Positions 34,699-43,493 are shown, counted from the stretch's first letter. The stretch is 47,205 nucleotides of DNA from Eubacteriaceae bacterium (GCA_029012125.1 JAQXLM010000175.1:1-47205); one strand, 5' to 3'. Made by a program: numbers and translations. The notes: a model not told the origin generated them from the sequence alone.

Positions 34699-35054
34699 TA
34701 TTCCTTTTGTCCTTTGGCGAGCCATGTCATATAGGTTTTTGCGATAAGTTTCTTCTGCCCGTCCAGCGATTCCCATAATTCCAGTATTTCCTTCTGATCC
34801 TGAGTTAGCGATTCAAATATTTCTTCTGACATAAAAAACTGTGCGAGAGTAATGTCAAAACCCATACATATCTTCTCAATAGTCGGAAAGGTCGGCATTT
34901 TATTATCTCTTATCATATTGTTCAATGTCGTTTTGGGGATATTTGAATTAATTGCAAGTCTATATACACTAATACCATTTATTTTGCATAATTCCAGTAT
35001 TCTACGAATTATACTATTCTTTTCCTCTTTATTCTTATCCTTTTTATTCTTCAT
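34698..35054 (-). CDS. XRE-family HTH regulator heading the kinase/regulator operon
   Basis: A 118-residue protein with a Lys-rich start, then a Cro/C1-type HTH (about 22-75: ISVYRLAINSNIPKTTLNNMI and IEKICMGFDITLAQFF). A C-terminal part SLTQDQKEILELWESL follows, resembling XRE proteins common in Clostridia. GAGGAG precedes the ATG. It is the first gene of the operon, and its stop overlaps the response regulator start by one base. An imperfect palindrome at 35080-35113 in its leader could be its own operator. Confidence 0.85.
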   Translation of the reverse strand: MKNKKDKNKEEKNSIIRRILELCKINGISVYRLAINSNIPKTTLNNMIRDNKMPTFPTIEKICMGFDITLAQFFMSEEIFESLTQDQKEILELWESLDGQKKLIAKTYMTWLAKGQKE

Positions 35055-35079
35055 CAGTTGGTACTCCTCATAACCTTAT

Positions 35080-35113
35080 ATTAAACTAAAAAGCTCTTTA
35101 TTTTTAGACTAAT
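35080..35113. promoter_or_regulatory. Imperfect palindrome in the leader of the HTH/LytTR/kinase operon
   Basis: ATTAAACTAAAAA (35080-35092) and TTTTTAGACTAAT (35101-35113) are inverted arms with 11 of 13 positions complementary around an 8-base centre. It lies between a possible TATAAT and the ribosome site of the HTH gene. It may be an operator for that HTH protein. None of the ACCGAAWAAT repeats occurs here. Confidence 0.4.
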
Positions 35114-35178
35114 AATCAGGTCATATCTTAGTACCTTATCATTATACTATTTGTAATATTCTATTCCCTCATCACTAA

Positions 35179-35220
35179 AACAGGAGCCTCTGCAACTTGC
35201 CGTTGCCTGAAGCTCCTGTT
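35179..35220. terminator. Intrinsic terminator, usable in both directions
   Basis: AACAGGAGC (35179-35187) and GCTCCTGTT (35212-35220), with an inner GCAAC/GTTGC helix. The minus-strand side is followed by TTTTAG. It lies 12 bp after the stop of the GntR gene and ends the hut operon. Confidence 0.75.
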
Positions 35221-35231
35221 TATTAAACCTC

Positions 35232-35900
35232 TTATTTTATATTATACAGCATCTCTGCTCTCTTCTGAGACATATCCAAATGGTCAGCCATAGCTTTCTT
35301 GGCTTTTTCCATATCCTTTTCCGTTACGGCCACAAGAATACGCTTATGCTCCTCATAGATATCCGCCAGATACTGCTCTTCGTAGAAAATAGCTTTTCTG
35401 GTCTGATTGATGTAATCCTTATAGGATCTGAGAATCTGAGCCATGAATCGGCTTCCGGTAGCATTATAAATTACGTTATGGAAATCAGCGTTAATCTCCA
35501 GCACCTTTTTCTGGTCATTCCTCAAGGTGTAGAACTCCATAAGGTCACTCTGCTCCTTCAGTTCTTTCAGCTGCTTATCGTCTATTCTGTTTACAGCCCA
35601 TTCCACAGCCAGAACCTCCAGCGCTTTTCGAACCGCATACAGGTCCTCTATATCCTGCTTGGTAAAACCCTTTGCAAAACAACCTCTGTTAGGTATGTAA
35701 TCTATCAGACCTTCGTTCTCAAGCTGTTTGAAGGCTTCTCTTATTGGTGTTCTGCTTACTCTAAGCTCACCTGCAATCTGAGTTTCCTTTATTTTTTCAC
35801 CTATCTTGTATTCTCCCTTAAGAATTCTGTCTCTTATTATGTTCACTATTTCATCTGTCAGTGAAAATGAACTGGAGAAAATATCACCATTGTCGGCCAT
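35232..35900 (-). CDS. GntR-family (FCD/FadR-type) transcription regulator of the hut operon
   Basis: A 222-residue regulator. The N-terminal winged helix (about 12-80) contains ILKGEYKIGEKIKETQIAGE, VSRTPIREAFKQLENEGLI and the wing (PNRGCFAKGF). A helical FCD ligand domain follows, with DLYAVRKALEVLAVEWAV, NADFHNVIYNATG and YEEHKRILVAV, which carries the metal or ligand histidines. It is the last gene of the hut operon, 15 bp after ftcD, so it probably controls histidine degradation through the palindromes in the hutH leader. It is not a HutC-type (UTRA) GntR regulator. Confidence 0.85.
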   Translation of the reverse strand: MADNGDIFSSSFSLTDEIVNIIRDRILKGEYKIGEKIKETQIAGELRVSRTPIREAFKQLENEGLIDYIPNRGCFAKGFTKQDIEDLYAVRKALEVLAVEWAVNRIDDKQLKELKEQSDLMEFYTLRNDQKKVLEINADFHNVIYNATGSRFMAQILRSYKDYINQTRKAIFYEEQYLADIYEEHKRILVAVTEKDMEKAKKAMADHLDMSQKRAEMLYNIK

Positions 35901-35915
35901 GTCTGCACCTCTGTT

Positions 35916-36824
35916 TTATAGTATATGATTTTCCAGAACCTGAGTAGCGAAATCGAAATCTTTAATCTGCAGATAATATTCTGCACTGTCGATCAAAGCC
36001 TTCATAGGGCAAAGTCCTATTACTTCTGAACCTGTTACTGTTACTCCGTATCTCTTTGCCTCTGCCTTTACTAATTCAGTAACGCGATATAGCGGTGTCT
36101 GTTCAAAGTTGGTCATGTTCATTGAAACCTGAGCGTATTTCTTGCCTGTTGCTTCGTCTTCAATTTCAAATCCCATAGCCTTCACGCACTTCAGCCCGCC
36201 GTCCTTTTCTCTGATGATGTTTGCAATATTCTTTGCAATCTGCACGTCATCAGTGTTTAGATTCAGGTTATATGCTACTAGCGGTGGTCTTGCTCCTACT
36301 GCCATAACACCTGCAGTCGGATGAATTCTTCTTCCTCCGAAATCAGGTTCCCAGTCAGGCTCCTGAACCTTTTCTGCCATTCCCTCAAACTGTCCTTTTC
36401 TGATTTTTACAAGGTTCTGTCTTTCGGGTCTTGTTGCTGAGTATTCATAAAGGAATACAGGAACGCCGGCTTCGTCGGCAATTCTCGCACCTACAACCTT
36501 TGATAATTCTACGCAGTCTTCAGTTGTGCAGTCTTTGATTGCAAGGAAAGGCATTACATCAACTGCACCCATTCTTGGATGTTCGCCTACGTGCTTGGTA
36601 AGGTCGATCAGCTCAGCTGCTTTCTTTACAAGCTTAACACTGGCTTCTTCAACTCCCTTTGCGTCTCCGATATATGTAATAACTGTTCTGTTGTGGCTTT
36701 CATCTGATGAGTAATTCAGAAGTGTGCATCCTGGGGTTGTTCTGATCTGATCCACACATGCTTCAATTACTTCCTTGTTTCTTCCTTCACTGATGTTAGG
36801 AATACTTTCAATAATCTGTGCCAT
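35916..36824 (-). CDS. ftcD: Glutamate formimidoyltransferase
   Basis: Transfers the formimino group of formiminoglutamate to tetrahydrofolate, releasing glutamate. At 302 residues it is only the transferase part of the mammalian bifunctional FTCD; the cyclodeaminase is a separate gene upstream. It shows VPNISEGRN-like IESIPNISEGRNKEVIEAC at the N-terminus, SDESHNRTVITYIGD (about 40-54), the catalytic-site HVGEHPRMGAVDVMPF (about 78-93) and PTAGVMAVGARPPLVAYNLNL (about 168-188). It feeds one-carbon units and glutamate into metabolism. Confidence 0.95.
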   Translation of the reverse strand: MAQIIESIPNISEGRNKEVIEACVDQIRTTPGCTLLNYSSDESHNRTVITYIGDAKGVEEASVKLVKKAAELIDLTKHVGEHPRMGAVDVMPFLAIKDCTTEDCVELSKVVGARIADEAGVPVFLYEYSATRPERQNLVKIRKGQFEGMAEKVQEPDWEPDFGGRRIHPTAGVMAVGARPPLVAYNLNLNTDDVQIAKNIANIIREKDGGLKCVKAMGFEIEDEATGKKYAQVSMNMTNFEQTPLYRVTELVKAEAKRYGVTVTGSEVIGLCPMKALIDSAEYYLQIKDFDFATQVLENHIL

Positions 36825-36856
36825 TAGTCCGTACCTCCTGTTATTCTTAATTCTCC

Positions 36857-37483
36857 TTATAATGAAGCTGCTACTTCTTCATACAGCTTGCTTGCAATTG
36901 CATCGGCTTCATCGTACATTTTCTGACCTTCCGCAGCATAATACTCTGCCTTAGCTTCGTCTTTCACTCCCGGAAGATTGATTTTGACGTTCAGCCATGC
37001 ACCTTTGATACATGCTGTAAGATTCAGGATTGCAACACCCAAATCGCTGGCTGCGTTAGGGTTTGATTTTCCGATCAAAGTTCTTGCAAGCTGAAGTCCT
37101 TCATATCCCAGCTGCATGGTTCTGAAAGGAACCTCTGTGGATACCAGTGTTCCGTCAGCGATAGCCTTCCTTCTTGCTGCCTTTTCTTCTTCTGTTTCCT
37201 TAGGCATTTTGAAGGCTGCTGCAACCAGGTTAAATGCTTCTGTATCTTTATCTACGCTTTCAACCAGTTCTTCATAAAGAGCAACGCCCTTTTCTCTTGC
37301 CTCACGGCAGACTTCCTGATAGTCAGCGTACTTTTCCTTACCTAATGTAAGATCTGCAACCATCATAAACAGTCCAACACCCTGAGCTCCTGCAAGAGCA
37401 CTTACGGAGCCGCCGCCCGGTGCCGGTGCATCTGATTTCAAAACATCCAAATATTCTTTTACCTGCATATCAACTAATTTCAT
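36857..37483 (-). CDS. fchA: Formimidoyltetrahydrofolate cyclodeaminase
   Basis: Converts formimino-tetrahydrofolate to methenyl-tetrahydrofolate and ammonia. This 208-residue helical protein has the APAPGGGSVSALAGAQG folate-site segment (about 20-36), DKDTEAFNLV (about 78-87) and SNPNAASDLGVA (about 147-158), as in the FTCD C-terminal domain. Its start overlaps the hutI stop by 4 bp. With ftcD downstream it gives the clostridial folate-linked route of histidine fermentation instead of formamide or formate release. Confidence 0.93.
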   Translation of the reverse strand: MKLVDMQVKEYLDVLKSDAPAPGGGSVSALAGAQGVGLFMMVADLTLGKEKYADYQEVCREAREKGVALYEELVESVDKDTEAFNLVAAAFKMPKETEEEKAARRKAIADGTLVSTEVPFRTMQLGYEGLQLARTLIGKSNPNAASDLGVAILNLTACIKGAWLNVKINLPGVKDEAKAEYYAAEGQKMYDEADAIASKLYEEVAASL

Positions 37484-38721
37484 GCAACTACCATACCTTT
37501 CTTGATTACTGTCATAGCCAGATTGGATCCGAATCTGTAGCAGAGCATTTCAAAGTTTTCTGCATCCCAGATTACCAGGTCGCCCTGCTTTCCTACTTCC
37601 AGAGTTCCAACCTTATCTCCTCTGTTAATTGCACATGCAGGATTGATTGTAACAGCTGTAAGTATTTCTTCAGGCATCATGCGATATTTCAGATATCCAA
37701 GGTTCATGATGAACTGAAGGTTCAGTGACGGACATGAGCCCGGATTGAAATCTGATGCCATTGCAACAGGAATGCTGTATTCGTCTATCATTCTTCTTAC
37801 CGGTGCAAATGTTGCTCCAAGATAGAATGAAGTTCCCGGCAGGCACATAGCTGTTGTACCTCCCTTAGACATGGCTTCCATACCTGCATCGTCAATTACG
37901 ATAAGATGCTCGGCTGAAGTCGCCTTCATCTCTCCCGCAAGGACAGAACCACCGATTGCTTCTATTTCATCTGCATGGATTTTCAGGCCGTAGCCCATTT
38001 CTCTTGCCGCTTCCAGATATTTGCGGCTCTGTTCTACGTTGAAAACCGAATCCTCTGTGAAAATGTCTATGAATTCTGCCAGATCGTGTTCCTTCACGTA
38101 AGGCATCATCTCATCGATACAAAGTTGGATGAATTCGTCTTCCCTGCCCTTCCATTCTTCAAGCACTACATGTGCAGGCATGAAGGTTGATACCACATCC
38201 ATAGGATGGTCCTCATTCAGCTTCTTCAGAACCTCCAGAAGCTTGACCTCTGTTTCCAGATCGATTCCATAGCCGCTCTTTGCCTCGCAGGTTGTAACTC
38301 CCAGACCCATCATTTCGTCCAGAAACCCTTCTGTCTTCTCATACAGCCGGTCAAAGCTTGCAGCTCTTGTCTTGGTTACAGTGTCTAGAATGCCTCCACC
38401 TGCTCTAAGGATGTCAAGGTATCCTGCGCCCTTAAGCTTAAGAGGAATTTCGTTCTGTCTGTATCCTCCGAATATCATGTGTGTATGTCCCTCTACGAGA
38501 CCCGGTGTTACCAGCTTTCCTTCTGCATCAATTATCTCGTCAGCTTCAGACGCACCCTCCGGGAGTGCGCCGTCAGCCGTTATTTCAGTAATTATGCCAT
38601 CTGTTATCAGAATTGCTGCATCTTTCAGTTTCAGATTTTCTCCCTGCTGCTGTCCCTTATGAGGAAAGCTTCCAACGGGGGTCTGCAGAATTCCGATGTT
38701 CTTTATCAGCAAAGTTGCCAT
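37480..38721 (-). CDS. hutI: Imidazolonepropionase
   Basis: Zinc or iron amidohydrolase that opens the ring of imidazolonepropionate to give formiminoglutamate. At 413 residues the length is normal. Metal ligands and substrate motifs seen: PGLVEGHTHMIFGG (about 75-88), KSGYGID (about 148), HADEIEAIGGS, SAEHLIVID (about 270) and a late ASDFNPGSCPS (about 325-335). It lies 15 bp after hutU and overlaps fchA by 4 bp. Confidence 0.96.
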   Translation of the reverse strand: MATLLIKNIGILQTPVGSFPHKGQQQGENLKLKDAAILITDGIITEITADGALPEGASEADEIIDAEGKLVTPGLVEGHTHMIFGGYRQNEIPLKLKGAGYLDILRAGGGILDTVTKTRAASFDRLYEKTEGFLDEMMGLGVTTCEAKSGYGIDLETEVKLLEVLKKLNEDHPMDVVSTFMPAHVVLEEWKGREDEFIQLCIDEMMPYVKEHDLAEFIDIFTEDSVFNVEQSRKYLEAAREMGYGLKIHADEIEAIGGSVLAGEMKATSAEHLIVIDDAGMEAMSKGGTTAMCLPGTSFYLGATFAPVRRMIDEYSIPVAMASDFNPGSCPSLNLQFIMNLGYLKYRMMPEEILTAVTINPACAINRGDKVGTLEVGKQGDLVIWDAENFEMLCYRFGSNLAMTVIKKGMVVA

Positions 38722-38736
38722 AATTCTGTTCTCCTG

Positions 38737-40761
38737 TTATTTTACAAATTTATCAACTGTTTCTGCAACAAGTTCATCGTCAGCAAGGAAAGGAATTGTA
38801 ATATGTCCCTTACCTGCATAGTTCTTGTTGTATTCAACTGAAGTTGAAAGAGCGTTTTCGTTTCTTGCCCAGTTTCTTCTTGCAACTCCGCCCATTACGT
38901 CCCACATCATTGCGGACTTGATGATCTCATCTGTTCTTTCGCTTCCGTCAAGAAGAAGACCGAAACCACCGTTGATGGATTTACCGATACCTACGCCACC
39001 GCCGTTATGCAGTGCACATAATGACATTCCTCTTGCTGCGTTTCCTGCGAAGCACTGTACAGCCATGTCAGCCATTACGTTTGAACCGTCTTTGATGTTG
39101 GATGTTTCTCTGAATGGAGAGTCTGTTCCTGATACGTCGTGGTGGTCTCTTCCCATCATGATAGGGCCGCATTTTCCTTCTCTAACCAGCTTGTTGAATG
39201 CAAGAGCGATGTTTGTTCTTCCTTCAGCATCCTGGTAAAGAATTCTTGCCTGAGTACCTACAACCAGCTTGTTCTTCTTTGCATCTCTGATCCATACCCA
39301 GTTATCTCTATCCTGAGCTCTTCTTGTCGGATCGATGCAGTCCATAGCTGCCTTGTCTGTCATATCGAGGTCTTCAGGCTTTCCTGACAGGCAAACCCAT
39401 CTGAATGGTCCATATCCGTAGTCAAACAGTACAGGTCCCATAATGTCTTCTACGTATGAAGGCCAGATGAATCCGTCCTTATCGTCGTATCCGTTCTTGG
39501 AGATTTCCTTGATACCTGCGTCATACATTGCCTTCATGAATGAGTTGCCGTAGTCGAAGAAATATGTTCCGTTCTCTGTCAGCTTCTTGATTGCCGCATA
39601 GTGTCTGTGGAGAGTTTCATCAACTTTCTTGCAGAACATCTCTCTGTCTTCGTGAAGAAGTTCTGTTCTTTCTTCGAAAGTCATGCCTACAGGGCAGTAT
39701 CCGCCGTTGTATACGTTATGGCATGAAGTCTGGTCGGAAAGAAGGTCAATCTTGAAGTTCTTTTCTGCTGCAGCTTCAAGAAGGTCTACAATGTTTCCGT
39801 GGTATGCGATGGAGATGCTTTCCTTAGCTGCAACCTTTTCTTCTGCCAGCTTGAAGATTGCGTCGATGTCGTCCATGATAACATCTACCCAACCCTGATT
39901 GTGTCTTGTTTCAATTCTGGAGTAGTCTACTTCAGCAAAGATACCAACTGCATTTGCGATATTTGCTGCCTTAGGCTGAGCTCCGCTCATTCCGCCTAAG
40001 CCGGATGATACAAATGTATGTCCTGCCAGGTCTCCCTGTTCAGGAACGCCCAGGTACTTTCTTCCTGCGTTCAGTATTGTGTTGAATGTACCGTGAACGA
40101 TACCCTGTGGTCCTATGTACATCCATCCGCCTGCTGTCATCTGTCCGTAGTTTGCTACGCCCATTTCTTCTGCAACTTCCCAGTCTTCCAGATTGTCGTA
40201 CATACCGATCATCATGGAGTTAGTGATGATTACTCTCGGTGCAGTTGGCTTTGATGGGAACAGGCCCAGAGGGTGTCCTGATTCTACTACAAGAGTCTGA
40301 TCCTCTGTCAGCTCTTCCAGGTATTTCTTGATTAATCTGTACTGCAGCCAGTTCTGGCATACCTGACCTGTTTCGCCGTATGTAACCAGCTCATAAGGAT
40401 ACAGCGCAACTTCAAAGTCAAGGTTGTTGTCGATCATTACCTGGAAAGCTTTTCCTGCCAGGCATTTTCCCTTGTACTCTTCGATTGGTTTTCCGTAGAT
40501 TCTTCCTTCAGGTCTGTATCTGTAAGCATAGATTCTTCCCAGTGTTGTAAGCTCTTCCATGAATTCAGGTGCAAGCTTTTCATGTAATTCTTCCGGAACG
40601 TAACGAAGTGCATTCTTAAGCGCTATCTTTGTCTGTTCCTTTGTCAGTCTGAATCCTCTGTCAGGTGCTCTTCTGATTCCTTCTTTGAATTCAGGATAGT
40701 CAGGGTATTCGTTTCCAAGCTGGATTGTCATTGCGCCCTGGATAGTTTTATTATCTAACAT
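38737..40761 (-). CDS. hutU: Urocanate hydratase
   Basis: Adds water to urocanate using tightly bound NAD as electrophile, giving imidazolonepropionate. The 674-residue length is that of the longer clostridial form. It shows NYGQMTAGGWMYIGPQGIVHGTF (shown in parts around 200-225: GWMYIGPQGIVHGT), SSGLGGMSGAQPKAA, the conserved QTSCHNVYNGGYCPVG with the family cysteine (about 345-360), and SLCALHNGGGVGIGKSING near the C-terminus. It is second in the operon, after hutH. Confidence 0.97.
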   Translation of the reverse strand: MLDNKTIQGAMTIQLGNEYPDYPEFKEGIRRAPDRGFRLTKEQTKIALKNALRYVPEELHEKLAPEFMEELTTLGRIYAYRYRPEGRIYGKPIEEYKGKCLAGKAFQVMIDNNLDFEVALYPYELVTYGETGQVCQNWLQYRLIKKYLEELTEDQTLVVESGHPLGLFPSKPTAPRVIITNSMMIGMYDNLEDWEVAEEMGVANYGQMTAGGWMYIGPQGIVHGTFNTILNAGRKYLGVPEQGDLAGHTFVSSGLGGMSGAQPKAANIANAVGIFAEVDYSRIETRHNQGWVDVIMDDIDAIFKLAEEKVAAKESISIAYHGNIVDLLEAAAEKNFKIDLLSDQTSCHNVYNGGYCPVGMTFEERTELLHEDREMFCKKVDETLHRHYAAIKKLTENGTYFFDYGNSFMKAMYDAGIKEISKNGYDDKDGFIWPSYVEDIMGPVLFDYGYGPFRWVCLSGKPEDLDMTDKAAMDCIDPTRRAQDRDNWVWIRDAKKNKLVVGTQARILYQDAEGRTNIALAFNKLVREGKCGPIMMGRDHHDVSGTDSPFRETSNIKDGSNVMADMAVQCFAGNAARGMSLCALHNGGGVGIGKSINGGFGLLLDGSERTDEIIKSAMMWDVMGGVARRNWARNENALSTSVEYNKNYAGKGHITIPFLADDELVAETVDKFVK

Positions 40762-40807
40762 GTTTTATCTACCTCCAATGGTTATTTTGTGTTGGATTCT
40801 GCAGTAT

Positions 40808-42349
40808 TTATTTTAAAGTTACTACCTTTTCAACTGCCTCTAGAATTGAATTGTTCTTAACCATTTCATCGAACTGAACCAGCTGATCGTGCATGATAAT
40901 ATCTTCTTCTACTGGTGGGATTGTCTCACGGATGAAATCGTAAGCGGCCTTTGTTGCAGGTGCCAGATTGTCGATTCCGCCTTCTCCCATTTCCTGACGC
41001 AGCCAGATAGCCTGTGCTGCTGCTGACAATTCGATTCCGATTACTTTCTGAGCATTATCCAGAACCATAGCTGCTGTTCTTGCTGATGTAGCTCCCATAG
41101 ATACATGGTCTTCCTGATTTGCTGAAGTAGGGATTGAGTCGACACATGATGGATGGTCATATACCTTGTTTTCAGATACCATGGAAGCTGATGCATACTG
41201 TGCGATCATATATCCTGAACATACTCCGCCATTCTTAGTAAGGAATGCAGGAAGTCCTTCGTTTAATGCCGGGTTAACCAGTCTTTCCGTTCTTCTTTCT
41301 GATACGCTGGCCAGTTCGGAAATAGCGATTTTCAGGAAGTCAAAGGCAAGTGCCATAGGCTGTCCGTGGAAGTTTCCTCCTGAGATTACTTCGTCATGAT
41401 CAGGGAATACAATAGGGTTGTCTGTTACCGCATTGATTTCTCTGGATACAGCTTCGTAAACATAATTGATTGCATCTCTGGATGCTCCGTGAATCTGTGG
41501 AAGACATCTCTGTGAATATGGATCCTGTACTTTGTTTGGCTGTAGAGGAAGTGCGTTTTTGGATCCCTCAAGCAGAGTTCTCATGTTTTCTGCTACTGTA
41601 ATCTGACCCTGATGTCCTCTCAGCTCATGTGTCTTAGGATCGTAAGCTTTGCAGATTGCGTGTAATGCTTCACCTGTCATAGCTCCTGCAATATCTGCAA
41701 TCTTAGCCAGGTTCATTGCATCGTACAAAGTGTTTAATCCTACAGCTGTCAGCATCTGTGTTCCATTGTTCAGTGCCAGACCTTCCTTGGATGCAAGCTG
41801 TACAGGTTTAAGACCTGTCTTGTCGAAAGCCTCCTGAGCTTCCATGATTTCACCTTTGTATTCTACTCTTCCCAGACCGATCAGTCCAAGTGCGATACAA
41901 GATAGTGGAGCAAGGTCTCCTGAAGCACCAACGGATCCCTTTTCAGGAACGATTGGATGGATACCTTCGTTTAACATGTCGATTAGAGTCTGAAGTGTTT
42001 CTAATCTGATTCCTGAGTTTCCACGGGACAGTGAGTTTGCTCTCAGAAGCATCGCTGCTCTGACATACTTTGTCTCATATGCATTACCCAGGGAACATGT
42101 GTGGCTGATTATTAAGTTTTTCTGTAACTGCGCTGTCTCTTCTGTTGAAATTGCTACATTTGCGAATTTGCCAAAACCTGTGGTCAAGCCGTAAACAACA
42201 GCCTTTTCTTCCACTTTCTTCTCAATGTAAGCTCTTGCCTTCTTAACAGCTTCAATAGCTTCCGGTGCAAGTTCAACCTTTTCATTCTGTCTGCATACGC
42301 GAATAACCTCATCGATTGTAAGGTCGCGACCATTAATAATTACTGCCAT
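40808..42349 (-). CDS. hutH: Histidine ammonia-lyase
   Basis: Deaminates histidine to urocanate. The autocatalytic MIO cofactor forms from the Ala-Ser-Gly in VGASGDLAPLS (about 143-153). YGLTTGFGKFA (about 53-63), NNGTQ (about 198) and QDPYSQRCLPQIHGA (about 280-294) are the other active-site motifs. The frame runs up to 42400, but the ATG at 42349, preceded by ATGGAGA and starting MAVIINGRDLTIDEV, matches the family start and gives 513 residues. It is the first gene of the hut operon. Confidence 0.97.
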   Translation of the reverse strand: MAVIINGRDLTIDEVIRVCRQNEKVELAPEAIEAVKKARAYIEKKVEEKAVVYGLTTGFGKFANVAISTEETAQLQKNLIISHTCSLGNAYETKYVRAAMLLRANSLSRGNSGIRLETLQTLIDMLNEGIHPIVPEKGSVGASGDLAPLSCIALGLIGLGRVEYKGEIMEAQEAFDKTGLKPVQLASKEGLALNNGTQMLTAVGLNTLYDAMNLAKIADIAGAMTGEALHAICKAYDPKTHELRGHQGQITVAENMRTLLEGSKNALPLQPNKVQDPYSQRCLPQIHGASRDAINYVYEAVSREINAVTDNPIVFPDHDEVISGGNFHGQPMALAFDFLKIAISELASVSERRTERLVNPALNEGLPAFLTKNGGVCSGYMIAQYASASMVSENKVYDHPSCVDSIPTSANQEDHVSMGATSARTAAMVLDNAQKVIGIELSAAAQAIWLRQEMGEGGIDNLAPATKAAYDFIRETIPPVEEDIIMHDQLVQFDEMVKNNSILEAVEKVVTLK

Positions 42350-42369
42350 ATCAATTCTCCATTTCTTTT

Positions 42370-42405
42370 TTATGCATAAAAAATGCATAATTATTAACAA
42401 TAATT
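42370..42405. promoter_or_regulatory. Two tandem palindromes in the hutH leader, operator candidates
   Basis: TTATGCAT (42370-42377) and ATGCATAA (42383-42390) are perfect 8-bp arms around AAAAA. Overlapping its end, AATTATT (42389-42395) and AATAATT (42399-42405) are perfect 7-bp arms around AAC. They lie between the candidate promoter and the hutH ribosome site, where a bound regulator would act as a roadblock. The GntR-type protein encoded at the operon's end is the obvious candidate. Confidence 0.5.
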
Positions 42406-42425
42406 TTTTTCGCTTATTTGTCTTA

Positions 42426-42454
42426 ATTATACAGCTATTTGGCTTTCATTTCTA
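42426..42454 (-). promoter_or_regulatory. Candidate hut operon promoter
   Basis: On the minus strand TATAAT (42426-42431) with TAGAAA (42449-42454) 17 bp upstream. The -10 is perfect; the -35 matches consensus at four of six positions, as is common for regulated promoters. Confidence 0.45.
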
Positions 42455-42700
42455 TATTTTTTGTTCAAATTTACGTTGGAAAATTCATATTTAAGACGGT
42501 TTTCTACACTATTTTGCCAAGATTTAACATTTTCACTTTTACGCTTTAATACGGTGTTGTTTTAAAGTTTTACACTGTATAATTATAAGCAGGCGTAGAG
42601 TTATCCATGAAAATGTATGCCGTGTATAAAATGAGAATCCCTGTTTTTTGTGACCAAAATACCCTGTCTTTCGTCCGGATATTTGCTGCAGAAAAAAAAA

Positions 42701-42743
42701 GAAGCAGCTTCATCAGAATCTTAATTCTGATGAAATCTGCTTC
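42701..42743 (-). terminator. Intrinsic terminator of the rpsF-ssb-rpsR operon
   Basis: On the minus strand GAAGCAG-type outer pairs and an inner TTCATCAGAAT/ATTCTGATGAA helix with a 4-base loop, followed by nine T. Confidence 0.85.
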
Positions 42744-42778
42744 CTCAATTGCAACTTTATGATATGATTTTTCTTAAA

Positions 42779-43012
42779 TTAGTCTGCTACGTAAGGTAGT
42801 AAAGCAACGATTCTTGCTCTCTTGATAGCAGTTGTAACTTCTCTCTGGTGTACTGCGCAAGTACCTGTAATTCTCTTAGGAAGGATCTTACCTCTTTCAG
42901 TAACATACTTCTTTAGCTTTTCAACATCCTTGAAATCGATTACTTCTGTCTTGTCAGCGCAGAACTGGCATACTTTCTTTCTTCTCATGCCACCACGTCT
43001 TCTATCCATCAT
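42779..43012 (-). CDS. rpsR: 30S ribosomal protein S18
   Basis: Small basic ribosomal protein (77 residues) that binds S6 on the 30S platform. It shows the conserved [21 protein letters not shown] and the [20 protein letters not shown] tail. The N-terminal VCQFC pair with further Cys marks the zinc-ribbon-like version. Two adjacent ATG codons follow a GGAG; either could be used. It is the third gene of rpsF-ssb-rpsR. Confidence 0.97.
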   Translation of the reverse strand: MMDRRRGGMRRKKVCQFCADKTEVIDFKDVEKLKKYVTERGKILPKRITGTCAVHQREVTTAIKRARIVALLPYVAD

Positions 43013-43038
43013 GATAATTATCTCCTTTCTTTAGACTC

Positions 43039-43482
43039 TTAGAATGGTACATCCTCATCGATTGCCTGGAATGAATCCGGCATTTCCTCCGGCATGCTGT
43101 TATCAGCCTGTCCGAAGTTTGAAGGTGCACTCTGTCTTGGAGCATATCCACCCTGCTGTGGTCTGTCGCCCCATTCTAAAAACTGTACTCTGTTTGCTAC
43201 AACGTCTGTTGTATAAACAGTGACGCCATCTCTATTCTGATAGCTTCCGGTCTGTAGTCTGCCTTCAACGGCTACTAATCTTCCCTTTGCAAGATACTTT
43301 TCACAGTTCTCTGCCTGCTTGCCGTATACAGTTACTCTTGGAAAGTCTGTCTGCTTTTCAGCACCGGCACGAGTAGGTCTGTCGATAGCCACTGTGAAAG
43401 TAGCAACTGCTGTCTGAGTTGCTGCAGTGTATCTAACCTCAGGATCTCTAGTTAATCTTCCAATCAGGAATACACTATTCAT
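43039..43482 (-). CDS. ssb: Single-stranded DNA-binding protein
   Basis: A 147-residue SSB. The OB-fold covers about 1-105 (MNSVFLIGRLTRDPEVRYT, FTVAIDRP, KGRLVAVEGRLQTGSY). A flexible Gly/Pro/Gln linker follows, and the acidic tip AIDEDVPF, which recruits partner proteins in replication and repair. It lies between rpsF and rpsR as in most Firmicutes. Confidence 0.97.
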   Translation of the reverse strand: MNSVFLIGRLTRDPEVRYTAATQTAVATFTVAIDRPTRAGAEKQTDFPRVTVYGKQAENCEKYLAKGRLVAVEGRLQTGSYQNRDGVTVYTTDVVANRVQFLEWGDRPQQGGYAPRQSAPSNFGQADNSMPEEMPDSFQAIDEDVPF

Positions 43483-43493
43483 AACTACACTCC

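Larger units (their letters stand above)
42350..42778. other. hut operon leader and promoter region
   Basis: A 429-bp interval without genes. It holds the rpsR-side terminator at 42701-42743, an AT-rich middle with no recognisable structure, a hut promoter candidate at 42426-42454 and two tandem palindromes at 42370-42405. Confidence 0.7.

Noticed and set aside
34699-34776. Longer start for the LytTR response regulator
   Set aside because: The extra 26 residues overlap the HTH gene in another frame and precede the receiver fold; the coupled TAATG start at 34698 explains the data better.
40062-40808. Possible frameshift between hutU and hutH because of the 46-bp gap
   Set aside because: Both proteins have normal N- and C-termini and the gap holds a normal ribosome site for hutU.
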